Source: Deltaproteobacteria bacterium
GTDB lineage: Bacteria > Myxococcota_A > UBA9042 > PHBI01
Reading direction: 5' to 3'
NCBI GenBank assembly: GCA_020632715.1
Contig: JACKFA010000007.1
Span: 62,001-126,000, forward strand
Length of the DNA stretch: 64,000 bases
Under the pieces are notes generated by a model. That model was not told where the DNA came from. It saw nothing but the letters and a program-made list of their open reading frames with translations, and searched no databases. Below are positions 52,611-60,848 of this stretch, one piece after another; within the stretch, counting starts at the first letter, position 1, and the number at the start of each line of letters is the position of its first letter. The position numbers and the translations under genes were made by a program.

Positions 52611-53312
52611 TCAGTCCGCGCGGCTCCAGCGCCGGTCGCCACCGCGCCCGCCGAGGTCGTCGCGGCCGCCTCGCGGGCGCCGCGGCGCGGGGTCGAGGCG
52701 CGTCCAGGTGGTCGGGGTGCTCACGCCCGCGACGACGATGGTCGAGCGCGTGCGGGCGTTCAGCGTCGCCGTGTGGGTCGCGTAGTTCATGACGTAGGTG
52801 AACTGCGTGCCCTCGAGCCCCGGCGACCAGCGCGCGACGCCGAGGGTGCGCGCGCCCGTGCTGCTCGTGCCGGCGACGTAGAACCAGCCGGCGCCGCGGG
52901 GACCGGGGATCACGCTGAAGCGCGCGCCGCTCGAGGAGCTCCAGCGCCCGGAGGTCGACGAGTCGTCGAGGGGGCCCTGGCGCGTCCAGGTGTAGCTCTT
53001 GTCGCCGTACTGGCTCGCGAGGCGGATGCTCGTGCCGCCGGAGCGCGAGTCGAAGGTGCCGGTGTAGGTCGAGTAGTCGGCGGAGACGTAGCGGAACTGC
53101 GTGCCCTCGAGGCCCGCGACCCAGGTGGCGACGTAGAGGTTCGCGGCCCCGGTCGTGCTCGCGACGACGAGGTCGAAGCTCGGGCCGCCGTCGGTCGGCG
53201 GGATGAGGATGGTGCTGCCCGAGGACGAGCGCCACTCGCCGGTCGGCGAGGCGGCGTGCGCGGCGGCGGGCGCGAGCAGGGCGAGGGCGAGGGCGACGAC
53301 GAGCGGCTTCAT
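52611..53312 (-). CDS. Secreted protein with tandem duplicated domain, unknown function
   Basis: 233 residues. A signal peptide ends AHAAS (about residue 21), no lipobox. The mature protein is two copies of a unit of about 85 residues. Copy 1 has GEWRSSSGSTILIPP and WVAGLEGTQFRYVSADYST, ending YTWTRQGP. Copy 2 has GRWSSSSGARFSVIP and WSPGLEGTQFTYVMNYATHT, ending TTWTRLDP. The shared W-x-x-GLEGTQFxY and final WTRxxP suggest a beta-sandwich or carbohydrate-binding fold. The C-terminal 25 residues are Arg/Gly/Asp-rich. The ATG at 53312 has GGAG upstream. It is convergent with the LMF gene, 18 bp apart. Confidence 0.78.
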   Translation of the reverse strand: MKPLVVALALALLAPAAAHAASPTGEWRSSSGSTILIPPTDGGPSFDLVVASTTGAANLYVATWVAGLEGTQFRYVSADYSTYTGTFDSRSGGTSIRLASQYGDKSYTWTRQGPLDDSSTSGRWSSSSGARFSVIPGPRGAGWFYVAGTSSTGARTLGVARWSPGLEGTQFTYVMNYATHTATLNARTRSTIVVAGVSTPTTWTRLDPAPRRPRGGRDDLGGRGGDRRWSRAD

Positions 53313-53562
53313 GGGTCGATCTCCGGGTGGCGGCGGCGGGGAGGGCGCGGCGCCGGCGGGATCGCCGGGCCGTGGGTCCTCTCGTCGACGCGCGGGAGGC
53401 CGGTCCGCGTCCGATCACATTGCAAAAGAAACGTCTCGCGCCCGGCCATCGGCGTCGGCGGCGCGGGTCCCGCGCGCGAGCGAGGCTCCCTCATCCCGTC
53501 CCCGTGGTTTACCTGGGCGGTCCCGGCGGTCCTCCCCACGACCACGACGGAGAGAGGCCCCG

Positions 53563-55296
53563 ATGATCCGCGCCCTGACGATTCTCGCCCTGATCGCCCT
53601 CGCCGCGCTCGCGCCGCTCACCGGCTGCCTCGAGAGCGATCGCGTCGTGGGCTCCGCCGACGGGTTCGTGCAGTCCGACGGCCTCGACGGCCCGGACCTC
53701 GGCGCGGACGGCCTCGGCGGCGACGCGACCGACACCGACCTGCCGGACACGGTCGGGGACACGACCGCGGACACGGACCTCCCGGACACCGGGCCCGACA
53801 CGGTCGCGGACACGGTCGCGGACACGGTCGCGGACACGGTCGCGGACACGGACGACGCCACGGACACCGGCCCCGACGACGTCGTCGATCCGAACGCCTG
53901 CGAGGACGACCGCGACTGCGAGCTCGCCGATGCCTGCGTCGTCGGCCGCTGCAACCTCGCGACGCACCGCTGCGTCGCCCACGCGGCGCTCGACGGCACC
54001 CCGTGCGTCGCGGCGGACGGCCTCTCCGACGCCTGCGTCGACGGCGTCCGCTACGCGGCGGACCGCTGCGACGGGCACGGGGCCTGCGTCGAGGGTGGGG
54101 CGGAGGCGTGCCGCTCCTTCGGCGCCTGCACGGTCGCCGTCTGCGATCCCGACGGCGTCTCCTGCGCCGAGCGGCCCGCCGCGCGGCCCATCGACCTCGC
54201 CGGGACCTGGTCGTTCCTCGCGACCCGGCGCCAGCTCACGGGCGCCAACCCCGGCCCCGCCGCGGTGAGCGGCGCCTGGACCATCGCGAGCGCCGGCTTC
54301 TGGGACGTCACCGCGACGAAGGCCACCTGGAACGCCGTCCCCTTCGCGTCGGGCGGGCTCTGGTGCGGCGACGACACCGGCGCCGTCACGTTCGTCCCGT
54401 CGGGGGCCGACGCCGATCCGCTCGACGGCGTCGTCGACGCGCGCGGCCAGCTGCTCGTCCTGAGCTCGTCGACCGGGCCGGAGCTGGTCCTCGCGGTGAA
54501 GCGCGGCGCGGGCCTCACGGCCGCGGCCGCCGCGGGGCGTTGGCGCCTCGTGGGGGTGACCGAGGGCGACGGCGCCGAGGTGGTCGGGGCGCAGGGCTGG
54601 ATCACCTTCGACGGGAGCGGCTGCGTCGCGTCGGGCGCGATGACGCAGGGGGGCGGCCGCGCGGACGTGGCCTTCCACGCCGCGGCCGGCGCGGCGGGCT
54701 GCCTCGCCGTGGCGGGCGACGGCGGGGTCGTGTTCGACCACACGCAGGTCATCGGCGCCTCGACCGCCAACATCGTGTGGCGCGGGCAGCTCTCGGCGGA
54801 CGCGGACCTGATGGTCCTCCACCGCACGGTTGGGGCCGCGGCGGCGCAGGTGCTCGGGAGCTTCGTGCTCGTCCGCGAGGACGCGTCGGTCACGCCGAGC
54901 GGCCTCGCCGGGGACTTCGCCTTCGTGGGCGCCGAGGTCGGGCCGAGCGAGCCGCGCGCGCTCTGGGGAGGGATCTCCTACCGCGCGGCGAACGCGGTCG
55001 TGACGGCCTACGCCGAGGACGACTCGCGCGGCGGCCACGTCGCGACGGAGGCCGCCGTGGCGGACTGGTACCAGGTGACGGCGGGGTCCGCGGGCCTCCA
55101 GCTCGGCGGCTACGCGATGTACCGCCACCAGGTGCTCACGGGGGCCGCGCCGCGGCGCGTCGCCGGGCAGGTCGGCGGGCTCGTCACCGAGGACGGCGTC
55201 AGCGACCTGATCGTCGGCTACCGCGTCGCCCCGGACGGCGCCCTCGGCGACACGCCGGCGGTGCCGGGCTTCTGGGTGGCGATCCGGCGGCGCTGA
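53563..55296 (+). CDS. Surface lipoprotein with Asp/Thr stalk and Cys-rich region
   Basis: 577 residues. The ATG at 53563 has GAGAGG upstream; an open frame back to 53155 is without signal and overlaps another gene. The signal ends LTGC (Cys22). The stalk (residues 25-110) includes DTVADTVADTVADTVADT, encoded by four perfect 12-bp repeats at 53797-53844, a slippage-prone tract. A Cys-rich part follows (about 113-205, CEDDRDCELADACVVGRC and similar). The C-terminal 370 residues are beta-rich with repeated AGxWRLVG / AGDFAFVG-like starts. No enzyme motif is seen. It belongs with the other stalked lipoproteins of the window. Confidence 0.8.
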   Translation: MIRALTILALIALAALAPLTGCLESDRVVGSADGFVQSDGLDGPDLGADGLGGDATDTDLPDTVGDTTADTDLPDTGPDTVADTVADTVADTVADTDDATDTGPDDVVDPNACEDDRDCELADACVVGRCNLATHRCVAHAALDGTPCVAADGLSDACVDGVRYAADRCDGHGACVEGGAEACRSFGACTVAVCDPDGVSCAERPAARPIDLAGTWSFLATRRQLTGANPGPAAVSGAWTIASAGFWDVTATKATWNAVPFASGGLWCGDDTGAVTFVPSGADADPLDGVVDARGQLLVLSSSTGPELVLAVKRGAGLTAAAAAGRWRLVGVTEGDGAEVVGAQGWITFDGSGCVASGAMTQGGGRADVAFHAAAGAAGCLAVAGDGGVVFDHTQVIGASTANIVWRGQLSADADLMVLHRTVGAAAAQVLGSFVLVREDASVTPSGLAGDFAFVGAEVGPSEPRALWGGISYRAANAVVTAYAEDDSRGGHVATEAAVADWYQVTAGSAGLQLGGYAMYRHQVLTGAAPRRVAGQVGGLVTEDGVSDLIVGYRVAPDGALGDTPAVPGFWVAIRRR

Positions 55297-55309
55297 GGTC
55301 GCTCGCGCG

Positions 55310-55933
55310 TCAGCCCTGGGGGGCGCCGTAGGTCTCGCGCGCCCCGGCGAGGACGACGTCGACGACGCGCTCGATGAAGGCGTCGGTGACCGGCTCGCGG
55401 TAGTGGATGAGGCGGTTGATGATGACGGAGCTCATGAGCTCGGAGAGCAGCTCCGGATCGGTGTCCGGGGGGAGCTCGCCGCGCTCGACGCCGTCGGCGA
55501 CGATCTCGGCGCGCACGTTCCGGTGGTTGGCGCGCTTCTCGCGAAGGATGGCGTCGAGGTCGGGCTCGCGCCCGCGCTCGATCTGGATCATGCGCGCGAT
55601 CCCGAGCCCGAGCGGCGTCTGGAACCAGTCGCGCGTCGCGCGGTAGTGCCCGATGAGCTGGTCGCGGAGGCGCCCGTCCGGGATGTCGTCGGGGTAGGCC
55701 GCGAGCTCCCGCAGCGCCGCCGCGACGAGCTCCGGCTTGTTCGGCCAGCGCCGGTAGATGGTGGTCTTGTTCACGCCCGAGCGCTGCGCCACGGCCTCGA
55801 TGCGCATCGCGCCGTAGCCGACGCGCCCGAGCTCCTCGGCCGTCGCCGAGAGCACGGCGGCGACCACGCGCGCGCTGCGGCCACCCTGTCTGACGCCTTC
55901 GGTCTTGCGACCCCGCGGTTTGGTTCTCTGCAC
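55310..55933 (-). CDS. TetR-family transcriptional repressor of the efflux operon
   Basis: About 207 residues. The start GTG 55933 is preferred because GGAGATCTG precedes it; GTG 55957 adds eight residues. The helix-turn-helix MRIEAVAQRSGVNKTTIYRRW then PNK is classic TetR, at residues about 40-62. The ligand domain is helical with no identifiable ligand. It is divergent from the HlyD-EmrB-TolC operon, and the shared spacer carries two operator-like inverted repeats. So it most likely represses both directions and is released by the pump's substrate. Confidence 0.92.
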   Translation of the reverse strand: MQRTKPRGRKTEGVRQGGRSARVVAAVLSATAEELGRVGYGAMRIEAVAQRSGVNKTTIYRRWPNKPELVAAALRELAAYPDDIPDGRLRDQLIGHYRATRDWFQTPLGLGIARMIQIERGREPDLDAILREKRANHRNVRAEIVADGVERGELPPDTDPELLSELMSSVIINRLIHYREPVTDAFIERVVDVVLAGARETYGAPQG

Positions 55934-55969
55934 CAGATCTCCATGCCTTGCGGCCACTGGTGACGAATT

Positions 55970-56030
55970 ATGGCAACACCTCGTTGCTTTTCAAGCTCAC
56001 GTCGCTATTTATGGCGACGGCTTGTTGCCG
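55970..56030 (+). promoter_or_regulatory. Efflux-operon promoter with two TetR-type operators
   Basis: Operator 1 GCAAC-ACCTC-GTTGC (55973-55987, perfect arms); operator 2 GGCGAC-GGCTT-GTTGCC (56013-56029, one mismatch). Both sit in the shared context TATGGCRAC-N5-GTTGC, with centres 41 bp apart, about four helical turns. A likely promoter TTGCTT (55984-55989), 17 bp, ATTTAT (56007-56012) is overlapped by operator 1 and flanked by operator 2. Confidence 0.65.
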
Positions 56031-56039
56031 GAGTGACTC

Positions 56040-57365
56040 ATGAACGCTGCCGTGACCGACGCACCGACCCCCCGCGACGCGGGCAAGGAGGGGGCCCCTC
56101 CCCCCGAGCACCACGCCCCGCACGGCGCGTCGAAGGCGAAGAAGCGCAGCAAGCGCCTGATCATCCTGCCGATCGTCCTCGCGGTCGGTGGCGGCCTCGC
56201 GGCCTGGGAGGTCATCTCGCACAAGGGCCTGCAGTCGACCGACAACGCCCAGGTCGAGGCGGAGGTCGTCGCCGTCCCGACCCGCATCGGCGGCGTCGTG
56301 ACCGCCGTGTCCTTCGAGGAGAACCAGCGCGTGAGCGCGGGCGACGTCCTCGCCACGCTCGACGACGGGCCCGCGAAGGCCAAGGTCGCGCAGGCCGAGG
56401 CCGCCGTCGCCGCCGCCGAGGCGCAGGCGCGCGCCGCCGACTCCGACGTCGTCGTCGCCACCACCAACGCGAGCGGCAACAACGACGTCGCCGCCGCGTC
56501 GAAGGCCACCGCGCAGTCCACCGTGACCGCCGCGCGCGTGCAGCTCCGCGAGGGGGAGGCCGCCGTCCGCGCCGCCCAGGCCGCCTACGCCCAGGCGAAG
56601 GCCAACAAGGAGCGCGACGAGGCCCTCTTCAACGGCGGCGCCCTCGCGAAGTCCGCCTACGAGGCCACCGCCACGGCCTTCCAGGTCGCGGGCTCGAACC
56701 TCGAGGGCGCCCGCGCCCGCCTCGCGACCCTCCGCGCCGGCGTCGCGCAGGCCGAGTCGCGCATCGGCGAGGCCGACGCGCGCATCGAGCAGACGAAGGA
56801 CGTCGACTCCGTGGTCGCGCAGGCCGAGGCCCGCGCCAAGGCCGCCCACGCCCAGGTCGAGGTCGCGAAGGCGGCCCTCGACCTCGCGAAGCTCGAGCTC
56901 TCGTACACGACCATCACCGCGCCGCGCGCGGGCGTCATGTCCAAGAAGACCGTCGCCGTCGGGCAGATGCTCGGGCCGGGCCAGGCGCTCGCGCAGCTCG
57001 TGACCGACGACCGCTGGGTGACCGCCAACTTCAAGGAGACCCAGATCGCCGACATGCGCGTCGGGCAGCCGGTCGAGCTCGAGATCGACGCCTTCCCGGA
57101 CCACCCGCTCCACGGCCACGTCGAGTCCTTCGCGGGCGGCACGGGCGCGCGCTTCACGCTGCTGCCGCCCGACAACGCCACCGGCAACTTCACGAAGGTC
57201 GTCCAGCGCGTCCCCGTGCGCGTCCGCATCGACGACATGCCCGACGGCGTGCCCCTCCGCGCCGGCCTCTCGGTCGAGGCCACCGTGAACACCAACGTCG
57301 CCGGCGGCGCGAACGCCGGGGACGCCGCCCACGCGAGCGCCAACGAGACGACGAGCGGCCGTTGA
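56040..57365 (+). CDS. HlyD/EmrA-type membrane fusion protein
   Basis: 441 residues; periplasmic adaptor of a tripartite exporter. One membrane anchor (residues 40-58, LIILPIVLAVGGGLAAWEV) follows a basic cytoplasmic start. QSTDNAQVEAEVVAVPTRIG opens the barrel-sandwich (lipoyl-like) domain. About residues 115-300 form a long coiled-coil hairpin full of Ala/Glu/Lys, which docks on the TolC partner. YTTITAPRAGVMSKKTVAVG closes the lipoyl half, and DRWVTANFKETQIADMRVG is the EmrA beta-barrel motif. The ATG at 56040 has GGAG upstream. Its stop overlaps the start of the transporter gene (TTGA). Confidence 0.93.
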   Translation: MNAAVTDAPTPRDAGKEGAPPPEHHAPHGASKAKKRSKRLIILPIVLAVGGGLAAWEVISHKGLQSTDNAQVEAEVVAVPTRIGGVVTAVSFEENQRVSAGDVLATLDDGPAKAKVAQAEAAVAAAEAQARAADSDVVVATTNASGNNDVAAASKATAQSTVTAARVQLREGEAAVRAAQAAYAQAKANKERDEALFNGGALAKSAYEATATAFQVAGSNLEGARARLATLRAGVAQAESRIGEADARIEQTKDVDSVVAQAEARAKAAHAQVEVAKAALDLAKLELSYTTITAPRAGVMSKKTVAVGQMLGPGQALAQLVTDDRWVTANFKETQIADMRVGQPVELEIDAFPDHPLHGHVESFAGGTGARFTLLPPDNATGNFTKVVQRVPVRVRIDDMPDGVPLRAGLSVEATVNTNVAGGANAGDAAHASANETTSGR

Positions 57366-58957
57366 GCGCGAACGCGGCTGCCCTCCCGGCCGCCCCGGCC
57401 GGGCCCGTGGCGGCGTACGGCAAGTGGGCCATCGCCTTCTCGGTGGCCCTCGGGGCGCTGCTCGAGATCGTCGACACCTCGATCGTCAACGTCGCGCTCA
57501 CCGATATGGCGACGTCCCTCGACGCGACCGTCGGCGAGACCTCGTGGATCGTGAGCTCCTACGCGGTCGCCAACGTCATCATCCTGCCGCTCTCCGCGTG
57601 GCTCGGTAAGCGCTTCGGGCAGAAGCGCTACTTCATCTTCTCGCTCGTCGGCTTCACGCTCGCCTCGGCCGCGTGCGGCTTCGCGACGTCGCTCCCGATG
57701 CTCATCATCGCGCGCGTCGCGCAGGGGCTCGCCGGCGGCGGCCTCCTCGCGAAGGCGCAGTCGATCCTCTTCCAGACGTTCCCGCGCGAGCAGCAGGCGA
57801 TGGCGCAGGCCTTCTTCGGCATCGTCGTCATCTCGGGCCCCGCCATCGGCCCGACCCTCGGCGGCTACCTCGTCACGAACATCGGCTGGCGCTGGATCTT
57901 CTTCGTGAACCTGCCCATCGGGCTCCTCGCCATCTTCATGACGTGGCTCACCCTCCCCAAGGACAAGATCGTCAAGGGGCTCAAGGAGGGCGTCGACTAC
58001 CTCGGGATCCTCTTCCTCGCGATCGGCCTCGGCTGCCTCGAGACCTTCCTCGAGGAGGGCAACCGCAACGACTGGTTCGAGTCGACCGAGATCACCGTCC
58101 TCGCGGCGAGCGCGCTCTTCGGCCTCATCTTCTTCGTCTGGCGCGAGCTCACGACGGAGCACCCGGCGGTCGACCTGCGCGTCCTCAAGTACCGCTCGCT
58201 CTGGGCCGGCAGCATCGTCTCGGTCGTGCTCGGCGTGGCCCTCTACGGCGCGCTCTTCGTCATCCCCATCTTCTCGCAGCAGGTCATGGGCATGACCTCG
58301 CAGCAGGTCGGGCTCATGCTCCTCCCGAGCGCGCTCGCGGCCGGCGCGATGATGCCCGTCATGGGCTTCCTGCTGTCGAAGAAGCTCGACCCACGCCTCG
58401 GCCTCACCATCGGCTGCCTCATCCTCGGCTCGACCCTCTACGCGCTCGTCCCGCTCACCCCGCAGACCGGCGAGGACGACTTCTTCTGGCCGCTGCTCAT
58501 CCGCGGCGCCGGGATGGTGTTCATGTTCCTGCCGCTCACGATGGCCGCCCTCGGGCCCATCCCGAAGGAGGACATCGCGAACGCCTCGGGCTTCTTCAAC
58601 CTGACGCGCCAGATGGGCGGCAGCATCGGCGTCGCGCTGCTCTCGACGGTGCTCACGAACCGCGTCGCCTTCCACCACGCGAACATCGCCGAGCACCTCG
58701 TGTCGACCGACCCGAACGTCATCGGGCGGCTCGACCAGCTCACCCACTTCTTCCAGGCCAAGGGCATGGCCCTCGTCGACGCGCACCACGCCGCGCTCAC
58801 CGCGCTCCAGGGGAGCGTGATGAGGCAGGCGTCCGTCATGTCCTTCGCCGACATCTTCTGGCTCGTCGCGGTCGCGGTGTTCTGCATGATCCCGCTGACC
58901 TGGATCCTCGGCCGTCCCCCGAAGGGCGGCGGCCTGGGCATGGCGGGCGCCCACTAG
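57362..58957 (+). CDS. EmrB/QacA-type (DHA2) drug:proton antiporter
   Basis: 531 residues with 14 predicted membrane helices, the DHA2 layout. Diagnostic are LEIVDTSIVNVAL (motif D1 region of helix 1), SWIVSSYAVANVIILPLSAWLGKRFGQKR (motif A after helix 2), ARVAQGLAGGGL and SGPAIGPTLGGYL (motif C), and GFFNLTRQMGGSIG. It moves toxic compounds outward in exchange for protons, passing them via the adaptor and TolC partner. The start is taken as TTG 57362, which overlaps the adaptor stop; GTG 57407 is an alternative. Substrate range is unknown. Confidence 0.94.
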   Translation: MSANAAALPAAPAGPVAAYGKWAIAFSVALGALLEIVDTSIVNVALTDMATSLDATVGETSWIVSSYAVANVIILPLSAWLGKRFGQKRYFIFSLVGFTLASAACGFATSLPMLIIARVAQGLAGGGLLAKAQSILFQTFPREQQAMAQAFFGIVVISGPAIGPTLGGYLVTNIGWRWIFFVNLPIGLLAIFMTWLTLPKDKIVKGLKEGVDYLGILFLAIGLGCLETFLEEGNRNDWFESTEITVLAASALFGLIFFVWRELTTEHPAVDLRVLKYRSLWAGSIVSVVLGVALYGALFVIPIFSQQVMGMTSQQVGLMLLPSALAAGAMMPVMGFLLSKKLDPRLGLTIGCLILGSTLYALVPLTPQTGEDDFFWPLLIRGAGMVFMFLPLTMAALGPIPKEDIANASGFFNLTRQMGGSIGVALLSTVLTNRVAFHHANIAEHLVSTDPNVIGRLDQLTHFFQAKGMALVDAHHAALTALQGSVMRQASVMSFADIFWLVAVAVFCMIPLTWILGRPPKGGGLGMAGAH

Positions 58958-58972
58958 CCAAGGACCGGTTCC

Positions 58973-60238
58973 ATGCGGATCATCACCAGCACCGCGGCCG
59001 CGCTGCTCGCGGCCGGCGCCCTCGCCTCGCCCGCGGCCCACGCCGTGCAGCCGCTCGACGTCTTCCTCGCGGCGTCGCACCAGTTCAGCCCCGACAACCG
59101 CGAGGCGGCGGCGCTCGCCGTGCAGCGCGCGGTCGCCGTCGATCAGGTGCGCGGGCGCCTCCTGCCGTCGCTCACGGCGCGCGGCTCGTACACGTGGAAC
59201 CAGCGCGAGATCGTCCCGAACTTCGGCGGCACCGAGCTCGTCATCGCGCCCGAGCACCAGCTCGACGCGATCTTCCAGCTCGACATCCCGGTCGTCGACG
59301 TGGCCGGCTGGCAGCGCGTCGCCGCCGCCGAGGCCGCCGCGGAGGCCGCCGACGCGATGCGCGCCGGGACGCAGGTGCAGATCGACAAGGCCGTCGCGCG
59401 CGCCTACTACCAGCTCATCTCGGCCGAAGCCGTGAAGTCGGTCGCCGACGCCAACGTGAAGGTCGCGACCGAGCTCCTCGACGTGGCGACGAAGCGCTTC
59501 GACCAGGACGCGGCGCCGAAGCTCGAGGTGCGGCGGGCCGACGCGAACCTCGCGCGCGCCCAGGGGAGCGTCGCCGACGCCGACCTCGCGGTGACGCTCG
59601 CGCGGCGGCGGCTCGAGAGCCTGACGGGCGTCGCGCCCGAGCCGGTGACGGAGTTCCCGGCCGACGATCTGCACGCCGAGGCCGCGATCGAGAGCTTCCT
59701 GCCGGCGGCCGCGAAGGCGCCGGCGGTGCGGAGCGCGAGCGCGCGGGTCGCCGCGGCCGAGAAGGAGGCGAAGGCGCAGGAGCTGCAGTTCATCCCGACG
59801 TTGTCGGCGCAGGCGGCCGAGCGGATCACGAACGCGACGGGCTTCATCGACGAGTCGACCTACGCGACGCTGGGCGTGGCGCTCACGTGGCGCTTCGACT
59901 TCGCGAACTACGCGGCGCTCGACCTCGGCGACGCCCAGGTCGGCGCGGCGACGGCCGGGGTCGACCGGGCGCGCCTCCAGGCGGAGGACGAGATCTTCGA
60001 GGCGTGGCACCGCGTGGCGACGGCCATCGCGAAGAGCCGCGCGGCGCGCGTCGAGGCCGAGGCGGCCGAGGACGCGGCCAAGATGGCGGCCCTCCGCTAC
60101 CACGAGGGCGCGGGCACGCAGCTCGACCTGGTGACGGCGCAGCGCGACGAGTTCGCCGCGCAGGTGAGCCGCATCCAGGCCGACGGCGACGTCGCCTTCG
60201 CGCGGACCTACCTGCGGCTCGCGACGCGCTTCGAGTAG
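58973..60238 (+). CDS. TolC-family outer membrane efflux channel
   Basis: 421 residues. A signal peptide ends AHAVQ (about residue 24). Two copies of the outer-membrane efflux helical repeat are visible: residues 30-220 (RGRLLPSLTARGSYTWNQ, AYYQLISAEAVKSVADANVK, LARRRLESLTG) and 225-421 (LQFIPTLSAQAAERI, GVALTWRFDFANYAALD, YHEGAGTQLDLVTAQRDEFAA). It forms the trimeric duct that completes the exporter. The ATG at 58973 has AAGGA at a spacing of 8 and starts 15 bp behind the transporter stop, so it is the third gene of the operon. Confidence 0.94.
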   Translation: MRIITSTAAALLAAGALASPAAHAVQPLDVFLAASHQFSPDNREAAALAVQRAVAVDQVRGRLLPSLTARGSYTWNQREIVPNFGGTELVIAPEHQLDAIFQLDIPVVDVAGWQRVAAAEAAAEAADAMRAGTQVQIDKAVARAYYQLISAEAVKSVADANVKVATELLDVATKRFDQDAAPKLEVRRADANLARAQGSVADADLAVTLARRRLESLTGVAPEPVTEFPADDLHAEAAIESFLPAAAKAPAVRSASARVAAAEKEAKAQELQFIPTLSAQAAERITNATGFIDESTYATLGVALTWRFDFANYAALDLGDAQVGAATAGVDRARLQAEDEIFEAWHRVATAIAKSRAARVEAEAAEDAAKMAALRYHEGAGTQLDLVTAQRDEFAAQVSRIQADGDVAFARTYLRLATRFE

Positions 60239-60243
60239 TCGCC

Positions 60244-60272
60244 TCGCCAGCGCGGCGGGGGTGGGCTAGATT
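60244..60272 (+). promoter_or_regulatory. Putative promoter of the MAPEG gene
   Basis: TCGCCA, 17 bp, TAGATT in the 79-bp spacer between the TolC gene and the MAPEG gene. The start site would fall about 40 bp before the ATG. Confidence 0.4.
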
Positions 60273-60317
60273 GCACAGGTCGCGGGCACCAGCCGCCCGC
60301 GCGGAGGATGCGAGCCC

Positions 60318-60707
60318 ATGACGACCGACCTCTGGATGCTCTTCGCGACCGCGCTCCTGGCGTGGGTCCTGATCCTCGTCGCGGCCGGCCCCGGCCTCAT
60401 GAAGAACGGCCTCGGCTGGGCGATGGGGAACCGCGACTCCGCGCCGCCACCCGCGCCGTGGGAGGCGCGCGCGAAGCGGGCGAGCGCCAACATGCAGGAG
60501 AACATCGCGCTCTTCGCGATCCTCGTGCTCGTGGCGCACGTGTCGGGGCGCCACGGCGACCTGTCGGCGCTCGGCGCCATCGTGTTCTTCGCGGCGCGCG
60601 TGGCGCACGCGGTGGTCTACATCGCCGGGATCCCGGGCGTCCGCACCATCGCCTGGGCCGTGTCGATCGTCGGCATGGGGATGATCGCGGCGGACATCCT
60701 CGGCTAG
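60318..60707 (+). CDS. MAPEG-family membrane protein
   Basis: 129 residues with four membrane helices (about residues 8-24, 58-76, 83-102, 108-127), the usual MAPEG size. The signature is the cytoplasmic stretch ARAKRASANMQENIALFAILV, where the conserved E-N pair binds glutathione or supports the trimer. The final FAARVAHAVVYIAGIPGVRTIAW is also typical. Eukaryotic members conjugate or isomerise lipids with glutathione; bacterial ones are poorly known. GGAGG stands somewhat far (10 nt) from the ATG. It probably has its own promoter. Confidence 0.9.
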   Translation: MTTDLWMLFATALLAWVLILVAAGPGLMKNGLGWAMGNRDSAPPPAPWEARAKRASANMQENIALFAILVLVAHVSGRHGDLSALGAIVFFAARVAHAVVYIAGIPGVRTIAWAVSIVGMGMIAADILG

Positions 60708-60741
60708 TCGCGCTGGGGTAAGTGGTGGATCCGTGGGCGTG

Positions 60742-60780
60742 ACCACGGAGACACGGAGACACGGAGGGGGCACGGAGAGG
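60742..60780 (+). repeat. CCACGGAG repeat (family B)
   Basis: ACCACGGAGACACGGAGACA then ACGGAGGGGGCACGGAG in the spacer between convergent genes. It matches the right arm of the 39711-39813 element base for base over most of its length. Confidence 0.8.
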
Positions 60781-60841
60781 GCGACCCGGTCGCGTCGGGT
60801 CGCGCGGGCGCGGTTCATCCGTCCATCCGGATGGATGGATG
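60781..60841. terminator. Two hairpins between convergent genes
   Basis: GCGACCCG-N7-CGGGTCGC (60781-60803), then a 26-bp inverted repeat (60816-60841) with 13-bp arms, one mismatch and centre TCCGGA. There is no T-tract. It is placed where a bidirectional terminator would serve the MAPEG and Cys-rich genes. The role is inferred. Confidence 0.45.
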
Positions 60842-60848
60842 ATGGCGG

